DNA from: CADEDH01 sp047971245
Lineage (GTDB): Bacteria > Actinomycetota > Acidimicrobiia > Acidimicrobiales > SZUA-35
Reading direction: 5' to 3'
Assembly: GCA_047971245.1 (NCBI GenBank)
Contig: JBKDZN010000070.1
Location: 1 to 15,843 of the forward strand
Length of the DNA: 15,843 bases
Part shown: piece after piece, positions 1 to 8,360 of the stretch
Position numbering within the stretch: position 1 is the first letter of the stretch
Layout: the number at the start of each line of letters is the position of its first letter
Translations under genes and position numbers: made by a program
Notes under the pieces: model-generated
Databases searched by the model: none
The model's input: the letters and a program-made list of their open reading frames with translations, nothing else
What the model was told of the DNA's origin: nothing

Positions 1-477
1 CCAGCCGGCCGCGCCCCCGCGCCGTGGCCCGAGGCGGCGGTCACGGCCACGCCCGCCCCGGCCCCGGCCGCCGTACCACCAGCGTTCGCCGGGCCGACCC
101 GGGCCCAGGCACCGCTCGACCGAGCGGTCCCCGGCGCTCCGGCATCGCCGAGCTGGCCACCCGACCCGGCGACCGGGCCCGAACGGGCCGTGGCCCCCGA
201 CACGGCCGGGAACCGCTGGCCACCCGACCCCTTGAGCGGACCCGAGCGGCGCTCCCATCCTGCCCCGGTCGGGCCGGACGCTCGGCCGGCTCCCACCCCC
301 CGGTCGTCGCCACCGGTGAGCGACCTGCCCTACGCCCCTGACGAACCCTCGGAGTACGACGACCGGCGGTCCTCGAACTGGGTGGACGCCCCGGCCGACG
401 AACCCGACGACGACGCGGACGGCTCCCTCCTGGCCTGGCTCGACCCGAACGCCCACCGCACGGAGCACGACCGATGA
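1..477 (+). CDS. C-terminal tail of a conservon-associated protein (partial, start lies upstream)
   Basis: The frame is open from the first base of the window and ends in TGA at 475-477, so about 158 C-terminal residues are visible. The tail is dominated by Pro, Ala and Arg and should be disordered. The last 50 residues turn acidic (EPDDDADGSLLAWLDPN), which may be a short docking segment. No catalytic domain is visible. The stop overlaps the ATG of the next gene by four bases, so the two are translationally coupled. In Streptomyces conservons the order is histidine kinase, roadblock/LC7 protein, DUF742 protein, GTPase. The tail therefore belongs either to the roadblock protein, which normally precedes cvnC, or to the sensor kinase, whose C-termini are often proline-rich. 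I cannot decide between these. That it is a coding tail is well supported by the coupling; its identity is inference from context. Confidence 0.6.
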   Translation, partial: PAGRAPAPWPEAAVTATPAPAPAAVPPAFAGPTRAQAPLDRAVPGAPASPSWPPDPATGPERAVAPDTAGNRWPPDPLSGPERRSHPAPVGPDARPAPTPRSSPPVSDLPYAPDEPSEYDDRRSSNWVDAPADEPDDDADGSLLAWLDPNAHRTEHDR

Positions 478-968
478 TCGACCCAGCCATGCCGCCGGGC
501 GGATCAACCGCCATGAGCGCCTTCGACGACACCAACCGGCCCGGCTTCCCGACCGGCCCCACGGCCGCCGGATCCGCCGGGGCCGATGGCTCCGGCTCCG
601 GTACGGACATCACCGTGGATCTCCTCGCCGTACGCCCGTACCTCCTCACCCAGGGCCGCACGATTCCCCGTCTCGAACTGGCCCTCGAGGATCCGGTGGA
701 GACCTCACCATCGGGCCGGGACGTCCACGGTCGCCTCGGCGTCGAGCAGGACCTGATCATGGAGCTGTGCCACGCGCCGACGCCGGTGATCGAGGTGGCC
801 GGCCGGCTCGAACTGCCCCTCCCCGTCGTACTGGTCCTCCTCGCCGACCTGGTGGTCGACGGCCACCTCGCCGTCCACCGGGCCGCCGCCGGCCGGACCA
901 CTGCCGGTGCCGGCCGGCCCGACGTCGCCCTGCTCGAGCGTGTGCTCGACGGCCTCCACCGATTGTGA
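474..968 (+). CDS. cvnC: CvnC-like DUF742 protein of a conservon
   Basis: A protein of 164 residues. The first 45 residues are Gly/Pro/Ser-rich and poorly structured. The rest matches the DUF742 pattern: a VRPYLLTQGRT motif at about 53-63, a winged-helix-like segment (LCHAPTPVIEVAGRLELP, then LLADLVVDGHLAVH) at about 99-136, and a final LLERVLDGLHRL. CvnC proteins belong to membrane-linked complexes of sensor kinase, roadblock protein, DUF742 protein and small GTPase, as described in Streptomyces coelicolor. The molecular role of DUF742 is not well established. The start at 474 overlaps the upstream stop as ATGA. In-frame ATGs at 489 and 513 are possible alternatives, and the 513 start would give a length closer to typical family members. 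The gene lies 76 bases before the GTPase gene, consistent with one operon. Family assignment is from recognised motifs. Confidence 0.82.
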   Translation: MIDPAMPPGGSTAMSAFDDTNRPGFPTGPTAAGSAGADGSGSGTDITVDLLAVRPYLLTQGRTIPRLELALEDPVETSPSGRDVHGRLGVEQDLIMELCHAPTPVIEVAGRLELPLPVVLVLLADLVVDGHLAVHRAAAGRTTAGAGRPDVALLERVLDGLHRL

Positions 969-1044
969 GCCCCGCCGTGAATGACGCCGGCCAGACCCAT
1001 TCCGTACCGACCCCAGATCGTCAAGGACAGGAGCTCTCAAGCTC

Positions 1045-1596
1045 ATGACCAATCCCACCCCAGTCAAGATCGTGGTGGCCGGTGGATTCGCCGTCGGCAA
1101 GACGACCTTCGTCACGTCGCTGTCGGACATCGATCCCCTGACGACCGAAGCGAGCATGACCCGTGTGTCCGAGGGCATCGACGATGTCGGACCGGCCACC
1201 GAGAAGACGGCCACGACGGTCGCCATGGACTTCGGTCGGGTCGCGCTCGGCGACGACCTCGTCCTGTACCTGTTCGGCACCCCCGGTCAGGGACGGTTCC
1301 GGTTCATGTGGGACGAGCTGGTACGGGGGGCGGTCGGCTCGGTCGTCCTGGTCGACACCTCCCGGCTGGACGACTGCTTCCCGGTGGTCGACTACATGGA
1401 GCGGTCCGGAATCCCGTTCGTCGTGGCCATCAACACCTTCGACGGCATCCTGCTGCACCGCCCCACCGACGTGGCCGAAGCCCTCGACCTCCCCGAGCAC
1501 ATCCCGGTGGTGGTGACCGACGCCCGGCACCGCTCGGCGGTGAAGGACTCGGTCATTGCCCTGGTCCGCCACGCCATGACCCTCGCCCAGGTCTGA
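1045..1596 (+). CDS. cvnD: CvnD-like small GTPase of a conservon
   Basis: A protein of 183 residues with a Ras-like G domain of the bacterial CvnD/MglA-like type. The P-loop GGFAVGKTT is at residues 13-21, the threonines around the switch I region (TATTVAMDFG) follow at about 53-62, the G3 region appears as FGTPGQ at 77-82 rather than a plain DxxG, and the base-recognition loop is NTFD at 130-133, the usual CvnD variant of NKxD. It would bind GTP in the cytoplasm and act as the switch of the conservon complex. An AGGAG at 1029-1033 lies 11 bases before the ATG. It is the last gene of the conservon, and 177 bases separate it from the cytochrome gene of the nar operon. I am confident of the family. 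The input signal and downstream target cannot be read from the sequence. Confidence 0.9.
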   Translation: MTNPTPVKIVVAGGFAVGKTTFVTSLSDIDPLTTEASMTRVSEGIDDVGPATEKTATTVAMDFGRVALGDDLVLYLFGTPGQGRFRFMWDELVRGAVGSVVLVDTSRLDDCFPVVDYMERSGIPFVVAINTFDGILLHRPTDVAEALDLPEHIPVVVTDARHRSAVKDSVIALVRHAMTLAQV

Positions 1597-1773
1597 TGCC
1601 CTCATTGCTCCCGGCTGCGCTGGCCGTGACGCCACCACAGCGCTAGGGTTTCCCTCAAGTCCATAAGTCATCGACTGCACAACTGGTCAATAGGGTGGCG
1701 CACCACCCCGACCGGCCGCAGTCGCCGACCGTGGGCGGCGCGGTATCCGCCGTGACCAGGAGGGTGGTGAGGG
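1597..1773 (+). promoter_or_regulatory. Intergenic region before the nitrate reductase operon, probable promoter
   Basis: This gap of 177 bases must hold any promoter specific to the nar genes. It contains a local dip in GC content (about 1645-1692). There are two small inverted repeats, AGGG-TTT-CCCT at 1645-1655 and AGTC-ATC-GACT at 1666-1676. A weak TANNNT-type -10 (TAGGGT, 1691-1696) has no well-spaced -35 that I can find. A short hairpin (CGGCG 1736-1740 with CGCCG 1748-1752) lies just before the strong ribosome binding site AGGAGGG at 1758-1764. I see no clear FNR/CRP-type palindrome. Promoter placement is therefore tentative, and read-through from the conservon is possible. Confidence 0.35.
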
Positions 1774-2679
1774 ATGCGACGCAGCTCAACCAGTGGCCGG
1801 GCCCGCGCCCGCCGAGCACCGCTGGCCCCGCTCCCGGTCATCACCCTGATCCTGATCACGGTGGCGGTGGTCATCGCCCGTCCCGAGACCCCGGCCGGCG
1901 CCCAGGACCCGTCTGGGGAGGACGTGTTCGCGACGAACTGCGCCTCCTGCCATCAGGCTGACGGGGGCGGCATCGAGGGCACGTTCCCCCCATTGCTGGG
2001 CAACCCGGCCGCGGCCGATCCGGCCACGGTGGAGGCGGCCGTCACCACCGGGGTCAGCGGCCCCCTCGAGGTCCTCGGCGTGCCGTACGACTCGGTCATG
2101 CCCCCGCTGACCGGCCTGTCCGACGCGGAGGTGGCCGCCGTCGTCGACTATGTGGTCGGCCTCGCCGGTGAGGCGTCCGGCGCCGAAGCCGGATCCGCCG
2201 CCGGATCCACGGCGACGACGACGGCCGGCGGGTCCGAGGAGGCGGCCGCCCCGGCTGGCGACGCCGCCCAAGGCCAACGGTTGTTCACCGGGGCCGACCG
2301 GCTCGCCGCCGGCGCCCCGGCCTGCCACGCCTGCCACGCGGCCGGCTCGGTCGACGATCTCGGCGGCTCCGGCCTGGGTCCCGATCTGACCACGGTGCAC
2401 GCCCGGCTCGGGGGCGACGTAGGCCTCAGCGCCTGGCTGGCCGATCCACCGTCGGCCACCATGGCCCCCGTCTTCGGTTCCCGACCCCTGTCGCCCCAGG
2501 AGGTCGCCGACCTGGTCGCCTTCCTGGCCTCCACCCCGGCCGAGCCCGAAGCGGCGCCGGCCACCGACCGGCTCACCACCGGCGCCCTGGTCGCGGTCGC
2601 CCTCCTCCTGGCGGCCATGGCGTTCCTCGGTCGGGGGGCCCGACGACCCTTCGCACTCCAGTTGAGGAGCAGGCGATGA
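1774..2679 (+). CDS. Membrane-anchored dihaem cytochrome c of the nar operon (NarC-like)
   Basis: A protein of 301 residues. An arginine-rich N-terminus and a hydrophobic stretch at about 20-35 form a signal peptide or anchor, with a plausible cleavage near AGA-Q at 43/44. The first cytochrome c domain has CASCH at 56-60 and a candidate axial Met109 (SVMPP). An Ala/Gly/Ser/Thr-rich linker spans roughly 133-165. The second domain has CHACH at 184-188 and candidate Met230 (ATMAP). A C-terminal transmembrane helix lies at about 267-286, followed by a basic tail. The haem domains must therefore lie outside the membrane. The stop overlaps the narG start as ATGA, and an AGGAGGG lies nine bases before the ATG. 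In Thermus a dihaem cytochrome, NarC, is likewise encoded first in the nar operon and serves as an extra subunit in electron transfer. A similar role here is inferred from position and architecture; homology to NarC is untested. Confidence 0.85.
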   Translation: MRRSSTSGRARARRAPLAPLPVITLILITVAVVIARPETPAGAQDPSGEDVFATNCASCHQADGGGIEGTFPPLLGNPAAADPATVEAAVTTGVSGPLEVLGVPYDSVMPPLTGLSDAEVAAVVDYVVGLAGEASGAEAGSAAGSTATTTAGGSEEAAAPAGDAAQGQRLFTGADRLAAGAPACHACHAAGSVDDLGGSGLGPDLTTVHARLGGDVGLSAWLADPPSATMAPVFGSRPLSPQEVADLVAFLASTPAEPEAAPATDRLTTGALVAVALLLAAMAFLGRGARRPFALQLRSRR

Positions 2680-5600
2680 AGTGGAGCCGTGAAACCGTCG
2701 ATCCGGCCGCCCGGCACTGGGAGGAGTTCTACCGGAACCGGTTCCAGCACGACAAGCGGGTGCGGACCACCCACGGCGTCAACTGTACGGGCAGCTGCTC
2801 GTGGGAGGTGTTCGTCAAGAACGGGATCGTGACCTGGGAGCTTCAGGCCACCGACTACCCCCGCCTCGAGGAGGGCCTGCCGCCCTATGAGCCCCGGGGC
2901 TGCCAGCGGGGCATCTCCTACTCCTGGTACCTGTACTCGCCCCTCCGAGTGAAGTACCCCTACGCCCGGGGTGAGCTGATCGACCTCTACCGCCAGCTCA
3001 AGTTCGAGGCGTTCGGCGATCCGGTGGCGGCCTGGCGCAACCTGCAGGCCTCACCCCAGCTCCGCTCCCGCTACCAGCAGGCCCGGGGCAAGGGCGGGTT
3101 CCGGCGCATCGGGTGGGACGAGGCCCTGGAGATCGCGGCGGCCTCGGTGGTGCACACCATGGCCACCCACGGACCCGACCGGGTGGCCGGTTTCTCGCCC
3201 ATCCCGGCCATGTCCCAGGTCAGCTACGCGGCCGGGAGCCGGTTCATGTCCCTGATCGGCGGGATCGTCCTCAGCTTCTACGACTGGTACTGCGATCTGC
3301 CCCCGGCGTCGCCCGAGGTTTGGGGCGAACAGACCGACGTGCACGAGTCCGCCGACTGGTTCAACGCCCGGTTCATCGCGGTGATGGGGTCGAACCTCAA
3401 CATGACCCGCACCCCCGACACCCATTTCGTCTCCGAGGTCCGCCACGCCGGCGCGAAGCTCACCGTGTTCAGCCCGGACTTCTCCCAGGTGGCCAAGTAC
3501 GCGGACTGGTGGATCCCGGCCAGTCCCGGTCAGGACACGGCCTTCTGGCTGGCGGTGAACCATGTGCTGCTCACCGAGTTCTACCGTGACCGCAAGGTCG
3601 AGTACTTCGAACAGTACGCCCGCCAGTACACCGACCTCCCGTTCCTGGTCCAGATCGAGGGCGGCCGCCCCACCCAGTACCTGCGGGCCGACCGGCTCGC
3701 CCCGTACGCCACCGACGAGAACGCCGGGTGGAAGATGCTGGTGTGGGACGGCGACACCGACCGGCCCCGGATGCCGAACGGTTCGATCGGGGATCGCTGG
3801 GCCACCGAGAACAAGGGCCGGTGGAACCTGGAGATGGTCGACAGTGTGTTCGGTACCGAGATCCGACCCGTGCTCAGCCTGGCCGCCGGCCCGGCCGCGG
3901 TGGCCGAGGTCGACTTCGAGTACTTCGACGGGGAGCGGACCATCACCCGACGGGTACCGGTGCGGACGGTGGAGACCGTCGACGGCCCGGTCCGGGTGAC
4001 CACGGTCTACGACCTCCTCATGGCCCGCTTCGGGGTCGACCGGGGGCTCGGCGGGCACGGCGGGCGGGGCTACGACGATGCCGACGCCCCCTACACGCCG
4101 GCTTGGCAGGAGCGCCACACCGGCATCCACCGTGACACCGTGATCGCCTTCGCCCGCCAGTGGGGGGCCAACGGCGAGGCCACGAAGGGCCGCAACCTGA
4201 TCATCATCGGGGCCGGCGCCAACCACTGGTACCACAACAACCTGCTGTACCGGTCGGGGATCACCGCCCTCATGCTGACCGGATCGGTCGGGGTCAACGG
4301 CGGTGGCCTGGCACACTATGTGTGCAAGGAGAAGCTGCTCAACCAGGCGACGTGTGGGGCGATCGCATTCGGTCTCGACTGGGTCATGGTGCCCCGGCAG
4401 CAGAACACACAGTCGTTCAACTATGTGCATTCGGTCCAGTGGCTCTAAGAACGGTGATACCGACAGTACGACTCCCTGCCCACCGACCATCCGGACCGGT
4501 TCGACCACACCATCGATCACCAGGCCCGGGCGGTGCGCCGGGGCGGGCTCCCGTTCTTCCCCCAGTTCCTCGACAACCCGATCGACGTGGTCCGCCAGGC
4601 CCGCCGCGCCGGGGCCGGCACCGACGCCGAGGTGGTGGACCAGGTCGTCGACCGGCTCACCACCGGTGAGCTCCGTTTCGCCATCGACGACCCCGACCAT
4701 CCCGAGGCGTGGCCCCGAACCTGGTTCATCTGGAGGGGCAATGCGATCGGCACTTCGGCCAAGGGCCACGAGTTCTTCCTCCGGCACTACCTCGGCGCCG
4801 ACTCCACCGCCATCGCCACCGAACCCGACCACCATGGGGTGACGGAGCTGACCGTCCGGCCGGACGCCCCGATCGGCAAGATGGACCTGGTCGTCGACCT
4901 GAACTTCCGGATGGACACCTCGGCCCTCTACTCCGACATCGTCCTGCCCGCCGCCACCTGGTACGAGAAGGACGACCTCAACACCACCGACATGCACTCG
5001 TTCATCAACCCGATGCAGGCTGCGGTGGCCCCGGCGTGGGAATCCCGCTCGGATTGGGACATCTTCACCGCCCTGGCGGCCAAGGTGTCGGAACTGGCCC
5101 GCGGTGTCCTGCCCGACACGGTCGAGGACGTGGTCATGACCCCCCTTGCCCACGATTCGCCCGACGAGTTGGCCCAACCCTCGGTGCTGGACTGGTGGAC
5201 CGGCGAGGTCGACCCGGTTCCCGGTCGGACCATGCCCAGACTGACCGTCGTCCGCCGCCGCCTCGACCGGCTCCACCAGCAGATGACGTCGCTGGGCCCC
5301 GCCGTCCGGGAGAACGGAGTCGCCGTCCACGGTCTCCGGATGCCGGTGGCCGACTTCTACGACGAGCTGGCCCGCCGCCAACCCGCTCCCGGGCAGAACG
5401 GCGACACCCCGGCCCGGCCGTCACTGCGTTACGCCCGGGACGTGTGCGAGGCGATCCTCGCCCTCGACCCGGCGTCCAACGGGGAGCTGGCCCACCGGGC
5501 CTTCGAGGCCGAGGAGGCCAAGACCGGGCGACCGCTCACCCCGCTGGCCGCGGGTCAGCGGGACACCCGGATCTCGTTCGCCGACATCGTCTCCCAACCC

Positions 5601-6290
5601 CGCCGGATCCTGACCACGCCCACCTGGAGCGGCCTGGTGGGCAAGGGCCGGGCCTACAGCCCGTACACCCTCAACGTCGAGCACCTGGTGCCGTGGCGGA
5701 CCCTCACCGGACGCCAACACATCTACCTCGACCACGAGAACTACCTGGCGTGGGGCGAGCAGCTCCCGGCCTACAAGCCCCGCCCCGACCACACCATGCT
5801 GTCCGAGGTCGAACGGTCCATGGCCGAAACCCAGCACGGGCGCCTGTTCAACTACCTGACGCCGCACGGCAAATGGTCGATCCACTCCACCTACTCCGAC
5901 AACCACCGCATGATGACCCTGTCCCGCGGCGGTTACCCGATCTGGCTGAACGTGAACGACGCCGCCGAGCTCGGCATCGCCGACAACGACTGGGTGGAGC
6001 TCTACAACGACAACGGGGTGTTCGTGCAGCGCTGCACCACCTCGTCGCGCATCCCTCGGGGCACCGTGTTCGTCTACCACGCCACCGAACGCACCGTCGG
6101 TATCCCCATCTCCCCGCTCCGCAAGAAGCGGGCCGGCATGAACAACTCCCTGACCCGGGCCCGGCTCAAACCGGTCCTGATGAGCGGCGGGTACGCCCAG
6201 TTCACCTACGGCTTCAACTACTGGGGCCCCACCGGTGTCAACCGGGACACGTTCGTCTATCTGCGCCGCGTCGAGCGGCCGAGTTACTAG
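2676..6290 (+). pseudogene. narG: Respiratory nitrate reductase alpha subunit NarG, interrupted by two in-frame stop codons
   Basis: NarG carries the molybdenum bis-MGD cofactor that reduces nitrate to nitrite. The whole frame spans about 1,204 codons, close to the 1,247 residues of E. coli NarG. The FS0 iron-sulfur ligands are present as H33, C37, C41 and C76 (HGVNCTGSC, then EPRGC), and the molybdenum-ligating Asp is D207 in YDWYCDLPPASP. The C-terminal half includes highly conserved stretches (YSDIVLPAATWYEKDDLNT, SPTWSGL-like, YAQFTYGFNYWGPTG). TAA at 4446-4448 (codon 591) and TGA at 4455-4457 (codon 594) interrupt the frame, which is otherwise continuous, so no frameshift is involved. 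No twin-arginine leader is visible. GAGGAG at 2664-2669 sits six bases before the ATG, which overlaps the cytochrome gene. A GTG at 4533 has no convincing ribosome site, so a split protein is unlikely. The family call is certain; whether the gene is dead, recoded or misassembled is open. Confidence 0.93.
4443..4457 (+). other. Site of the double in-frame stop in narG
   Basis: The five codons read CTC TAA GAA CGG TGA, directly after the codons for VQW. Most NarG proteins I recall have QWRYE or QWRYD here, so CTC, TAA and GAA sit where Arg, Tyr and Glu/Asp are expected. The reading frame upstream and downstream is the same and is strongly NarG-like on both sides. Clustering of changes within 15 bases suggests local sequence error or local mutation. 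A short direct repeat, CAGT, flanks the site at 4437-4440 and 4464-4467. Confidence 0.85.
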
Positions 6291-6318
6291 CGGCCGGTCG
6301 ACGACCCGGAGGACTGCC

Positions 6319-7842
6319 ATGAGAGTACGTGCCCAGATGAGCATGCTGTTCCACCTCGACAAGTGCATCGGCTGCCACACCTGTTCGGTGGCCTGCAAGA
6401 ACCTGTGGACCGATCGTCCCGGGGCCGAGTACATGTGGTGGAACAATGTGGAGACCCGACCCGGCACCGGCTACCCGGTCGGGTGGGAGGACCAGACCCA
6501 CTACAAGGGGGGTTGGCGGCGGGACCGGTCGGGTCGGCTCCGCCTCAATCTCCACTCCCGGGGCGGCGGCCTGGCCAAGGTGTTCTACAACCCGGCCCTG
6601 CCCCAGCTCGACGACTACTACGACCCGTTCACCTTCCGGTACGGCGACCTGTTCACCGCCCCGGCCTCCGACCAGCAGCCGACCGCTGTGCCGATCTCCT
6701 CCATCACCGGCGAGGAGATGGAGGTGGCCGCCGGACCGAACTGGGACGACGACCTCTCCGGGTCCGACGTGTACGCCGCCAACGACCCGTCGATGGACGG
6801 GGTGGACGCGGCGGTGCGGGCCCAGATGGAGGAGATCGAGCGGGTGGTGTTCAACTACCTGCCCCGGATCTGCAACCACTGCCTCAACCCGTCGTGCGTG
6901 GCCGCCTGCCCGTCGGGGGCGATCTACAAGCGGGCCGAGGACGGGGTGGTCCTGGTCAACGAGGACAAGTGTCGTGGCTGGCGGATGTGCGTCTCGGGTT
7001 GCCCCTACAAGAAGGTCTACTACAACTGGAACACCGGCAAGTCGGAGAAGTGCATCCTGTGTTTCCCCCGGATGGAGACCGGCCAGGCCCCGGCCTGCGC
7101 CCACTCCTGCGTGGGCCGGATCCGCTACATGGGTGTCCTGCTGTACGACGCGGATGCCATCGCGACGGTGGCCGCGGCCCCCGACGACGAACTGCTCGAC
7201 GCCCAGCTCGACATGATCCTCGACCCCGCCGATCCCGAGGTCATCCTCGAGGCGCGCCGGGCGGGGATCACCGACGGTTGGCTCGACGCGGCCCGACGCT
7301 CACCGGTCTACACCTTCGTCAAGGAGTGGGGCCTGGCCCTGCCCTTGCACCCGGAGTACCGGACCTTGGCGATGATGTTCTACGTCCCACCCCTGTCCCC
7401 GGTCATGAGCGCCCTCGAGGGAGACCTCACCCGCCTCCGACTGCCGGACGGCACCGGACCGTTCGAACTGCTCGACCATCTCGACCTGGCCCGGCTGCCC
7501 GTCGACTACCTGGCCAACCTGTTCTCGGTGGGGGACCGGGCCCCGATTGAACACGCCCTGCGGACCATGCTGGCGGTGCGGACCTACAAACGCCACCAAG
7601 TCCCCGGCCCGGCGGGACCCGGACCGGTCGACGCCGGGGTGGCGGCCGTGCTCGACTCGGTGGGACTCCGCCCCGACCAGGCCGAGGACATCTACCGGCT
7701 GACCACGGTCCCCACCCTGGAGGAGCGGTTCGTGCTGCCGCCCTACCACCGGGAGATGTCGATCGAGGCCGCCCAGGATCCGTTGACGGCCAAGGGCCTG
7801 ACCGGTTTCGGGGCCACCGAGGGCCCGAGGCGGGGACCGTGA
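6319..7842 (+). CDS. narH: Respiratory nitrate reductase beta subunit NarH
   Basis: A protein of 507 residues (E. coli NarH has 512) that wires electrons from NarI haems to NarG through four iron-sulfur clusters. All sixteen expected ligand positions are visible. Group one is C16, C19, C22, C26 (CIGCHTCSVAC). Group two is C185, C188, C193, C197. Group three is C218, W221, C224, C228 (CRGWRMCVSGC), where tryptophan replaces a cysteine, the mark of the [3Fe-4S] cluster in NarH. Group four is C245, C248, C260, C264. The GRIRYMGVLLYDADAI segment is also typical. The ATG at 6319 was chosen over upstream in-frame starts because GGAGGA at 6308-6313 lies five bases before it and the N-terminus then aligns with E. 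coli NarH. It follows narG after 28 bases and overlaps narJ by four. It looks intact, in contrast to narG. Confidence 0.97.
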   Translation: MRVRAQMSMLFHLDKCIGCHTCSVACKNLWTDRPGAEYMWWNNVETRPGTGYPVGWEDQTHYKGGWRRDRSGRLRLNLHSRGGGLAKVFYNPALPQLDDYYDPFTFRYGDLFTAPASDQQPTAVPISSITGEEMEVAAGPNWDDDLSGSDVYAANDPSMDGVDAAVRAQMEEIERVVFNYLPRICNHCLNPSCVAACPSGAIYKRAEDGVVLVNEDKCRGWRMCVSGCPYKKVYYNWNTGKSEKCILCFPRMETGQAPACAHSCVGRIRYMGVLLYDADAIATVAAAPDDELLDAQLDMILDPADPEVILEARRAGITDGWLDAARRSPVYTFVKEWGLALPLHPEYRTLAMMFYVPPLSPVMSALEGDLTRLRLPDGTGPFELLDHLDLARLPVDYLANLFSVGDRAPIEHALRTMLAVRTYKRHQVPGPAGPGPVDAGVAAVLDSVGLRPDQAEDIYRLTTVPTLEERFVLPPYHREMSIEAAQDPLTAKGLTGFGATEGPRRGP

Positions 7843-8360
7843 TCCCCGCCGCCGCGGTCCTGGCGATCGGCTTCCGCTACCCCGGCCCCGGTTCCGCCGA
7901 GCGGTTGGGGGCCGGGGTGGCCGGCATCCCCGACGGCCCGGTCAGGCGGGCGTTCGAAGCCTTCGTCGACGACGTCTCCGCCCTCCCCCTGTCGGCGTGG
8001 GAGGAGTTGCACACCACCACGCTCGACCTCAACCCTCGCTTCGCCCCCTACATCGGCCACGCCATCTGGGCCGACAACTACCAGCGGGGCGCCTTCATGG
8101 CCGAGCTCGCCGCCGCCCAGGCCGACCTCGGCGTCGACGGGGGCGGTGAGCTGCCCGATCATGTGGAGCCGGTGCTGCGCTACCTGGCCGTGGCCGACCG
8201 CCCCGTGGCCTCCCTCGTACCGGTGATCGGCCAAGCCCTGGCCCAGATGCGCCGGGCCCTGGTGACCGCGGATCCGACCAACCCGTACCGCCACCTGCTC
8301 GACGCCGTCGTCGCCCTCGTGGCCGATCTCCGCCCTGTATCCATCGGAGGTGCCCGTTGA
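7839..8360 (+). CDS. narJ: Nitrate reductase assembly chaperone NarJ
   Basis: A protein of 173 residues, predicted cytoplasmic and mostly helical, that starts with GTG overlapping the narH stop (GTGA). NarJ binds immature NarG and helps insert the molybdenum cofactor and FS0 before NarGH attaches to NarI. The sequence shows TorD/NarJ-family features rather than a sharp motif: an N-terminal YPGPG region near residues 14-18, LSAWEELHTTTLDLNP around 51-66 (the usual spot for E-x-x-x-T-F-D-L-type residues), YIGHAIWADNYQRGAFMAEL at about 70-89 and a DHVEPVLRYLA helix. It is shorter than E. coli NarJ (236 residues), as is common outside the proteobacteria. Its position between narH and narI confirms the call. 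The stop overlaps the narI start. Confidence 0.9.
   Translation: MIPAAAVLAIGFRYPGPGSAERLGAGVAGIPDGPVRRAFEAFVDDVSALPLSAWEELHTTTLDLNPRFAPYIGHAIWADNYQRGAFMAELAAAQADLGVDGGGELPDHVEPVLRYLAVADRPVASLVPVIGQALAQMRRALVTADPTNPYRHLLDAVVALVADLRPVSIGGAR

Noticed and set aside
41..1280. Minus-strand open frames across the conservon genes (41-1024, 705-1280)
   Set aside because: They are antisense to DUF742 and GTPase genes with clear motifs, and have Arg/Pro-rich shadow composition.
4455..4457. The in-frame TGA in narG as a selenocysteine codon
   Set aside because: A TAA lies three codons earlier, the position is not the molybdenum ligand (an Asp in NarG, present as D207), and I see no evident SECIS-like element.
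3051..5381. A 776-codon open frame antisense to narG
   Set aside because: It mirrors the codon pattern of a strongly supported NarG frame in GC-rich DNA, and its product is Gly/Val/His-rich without recognisable domains. A similar plus-strand shadow at 4709-6322 was dropped for the same reason.
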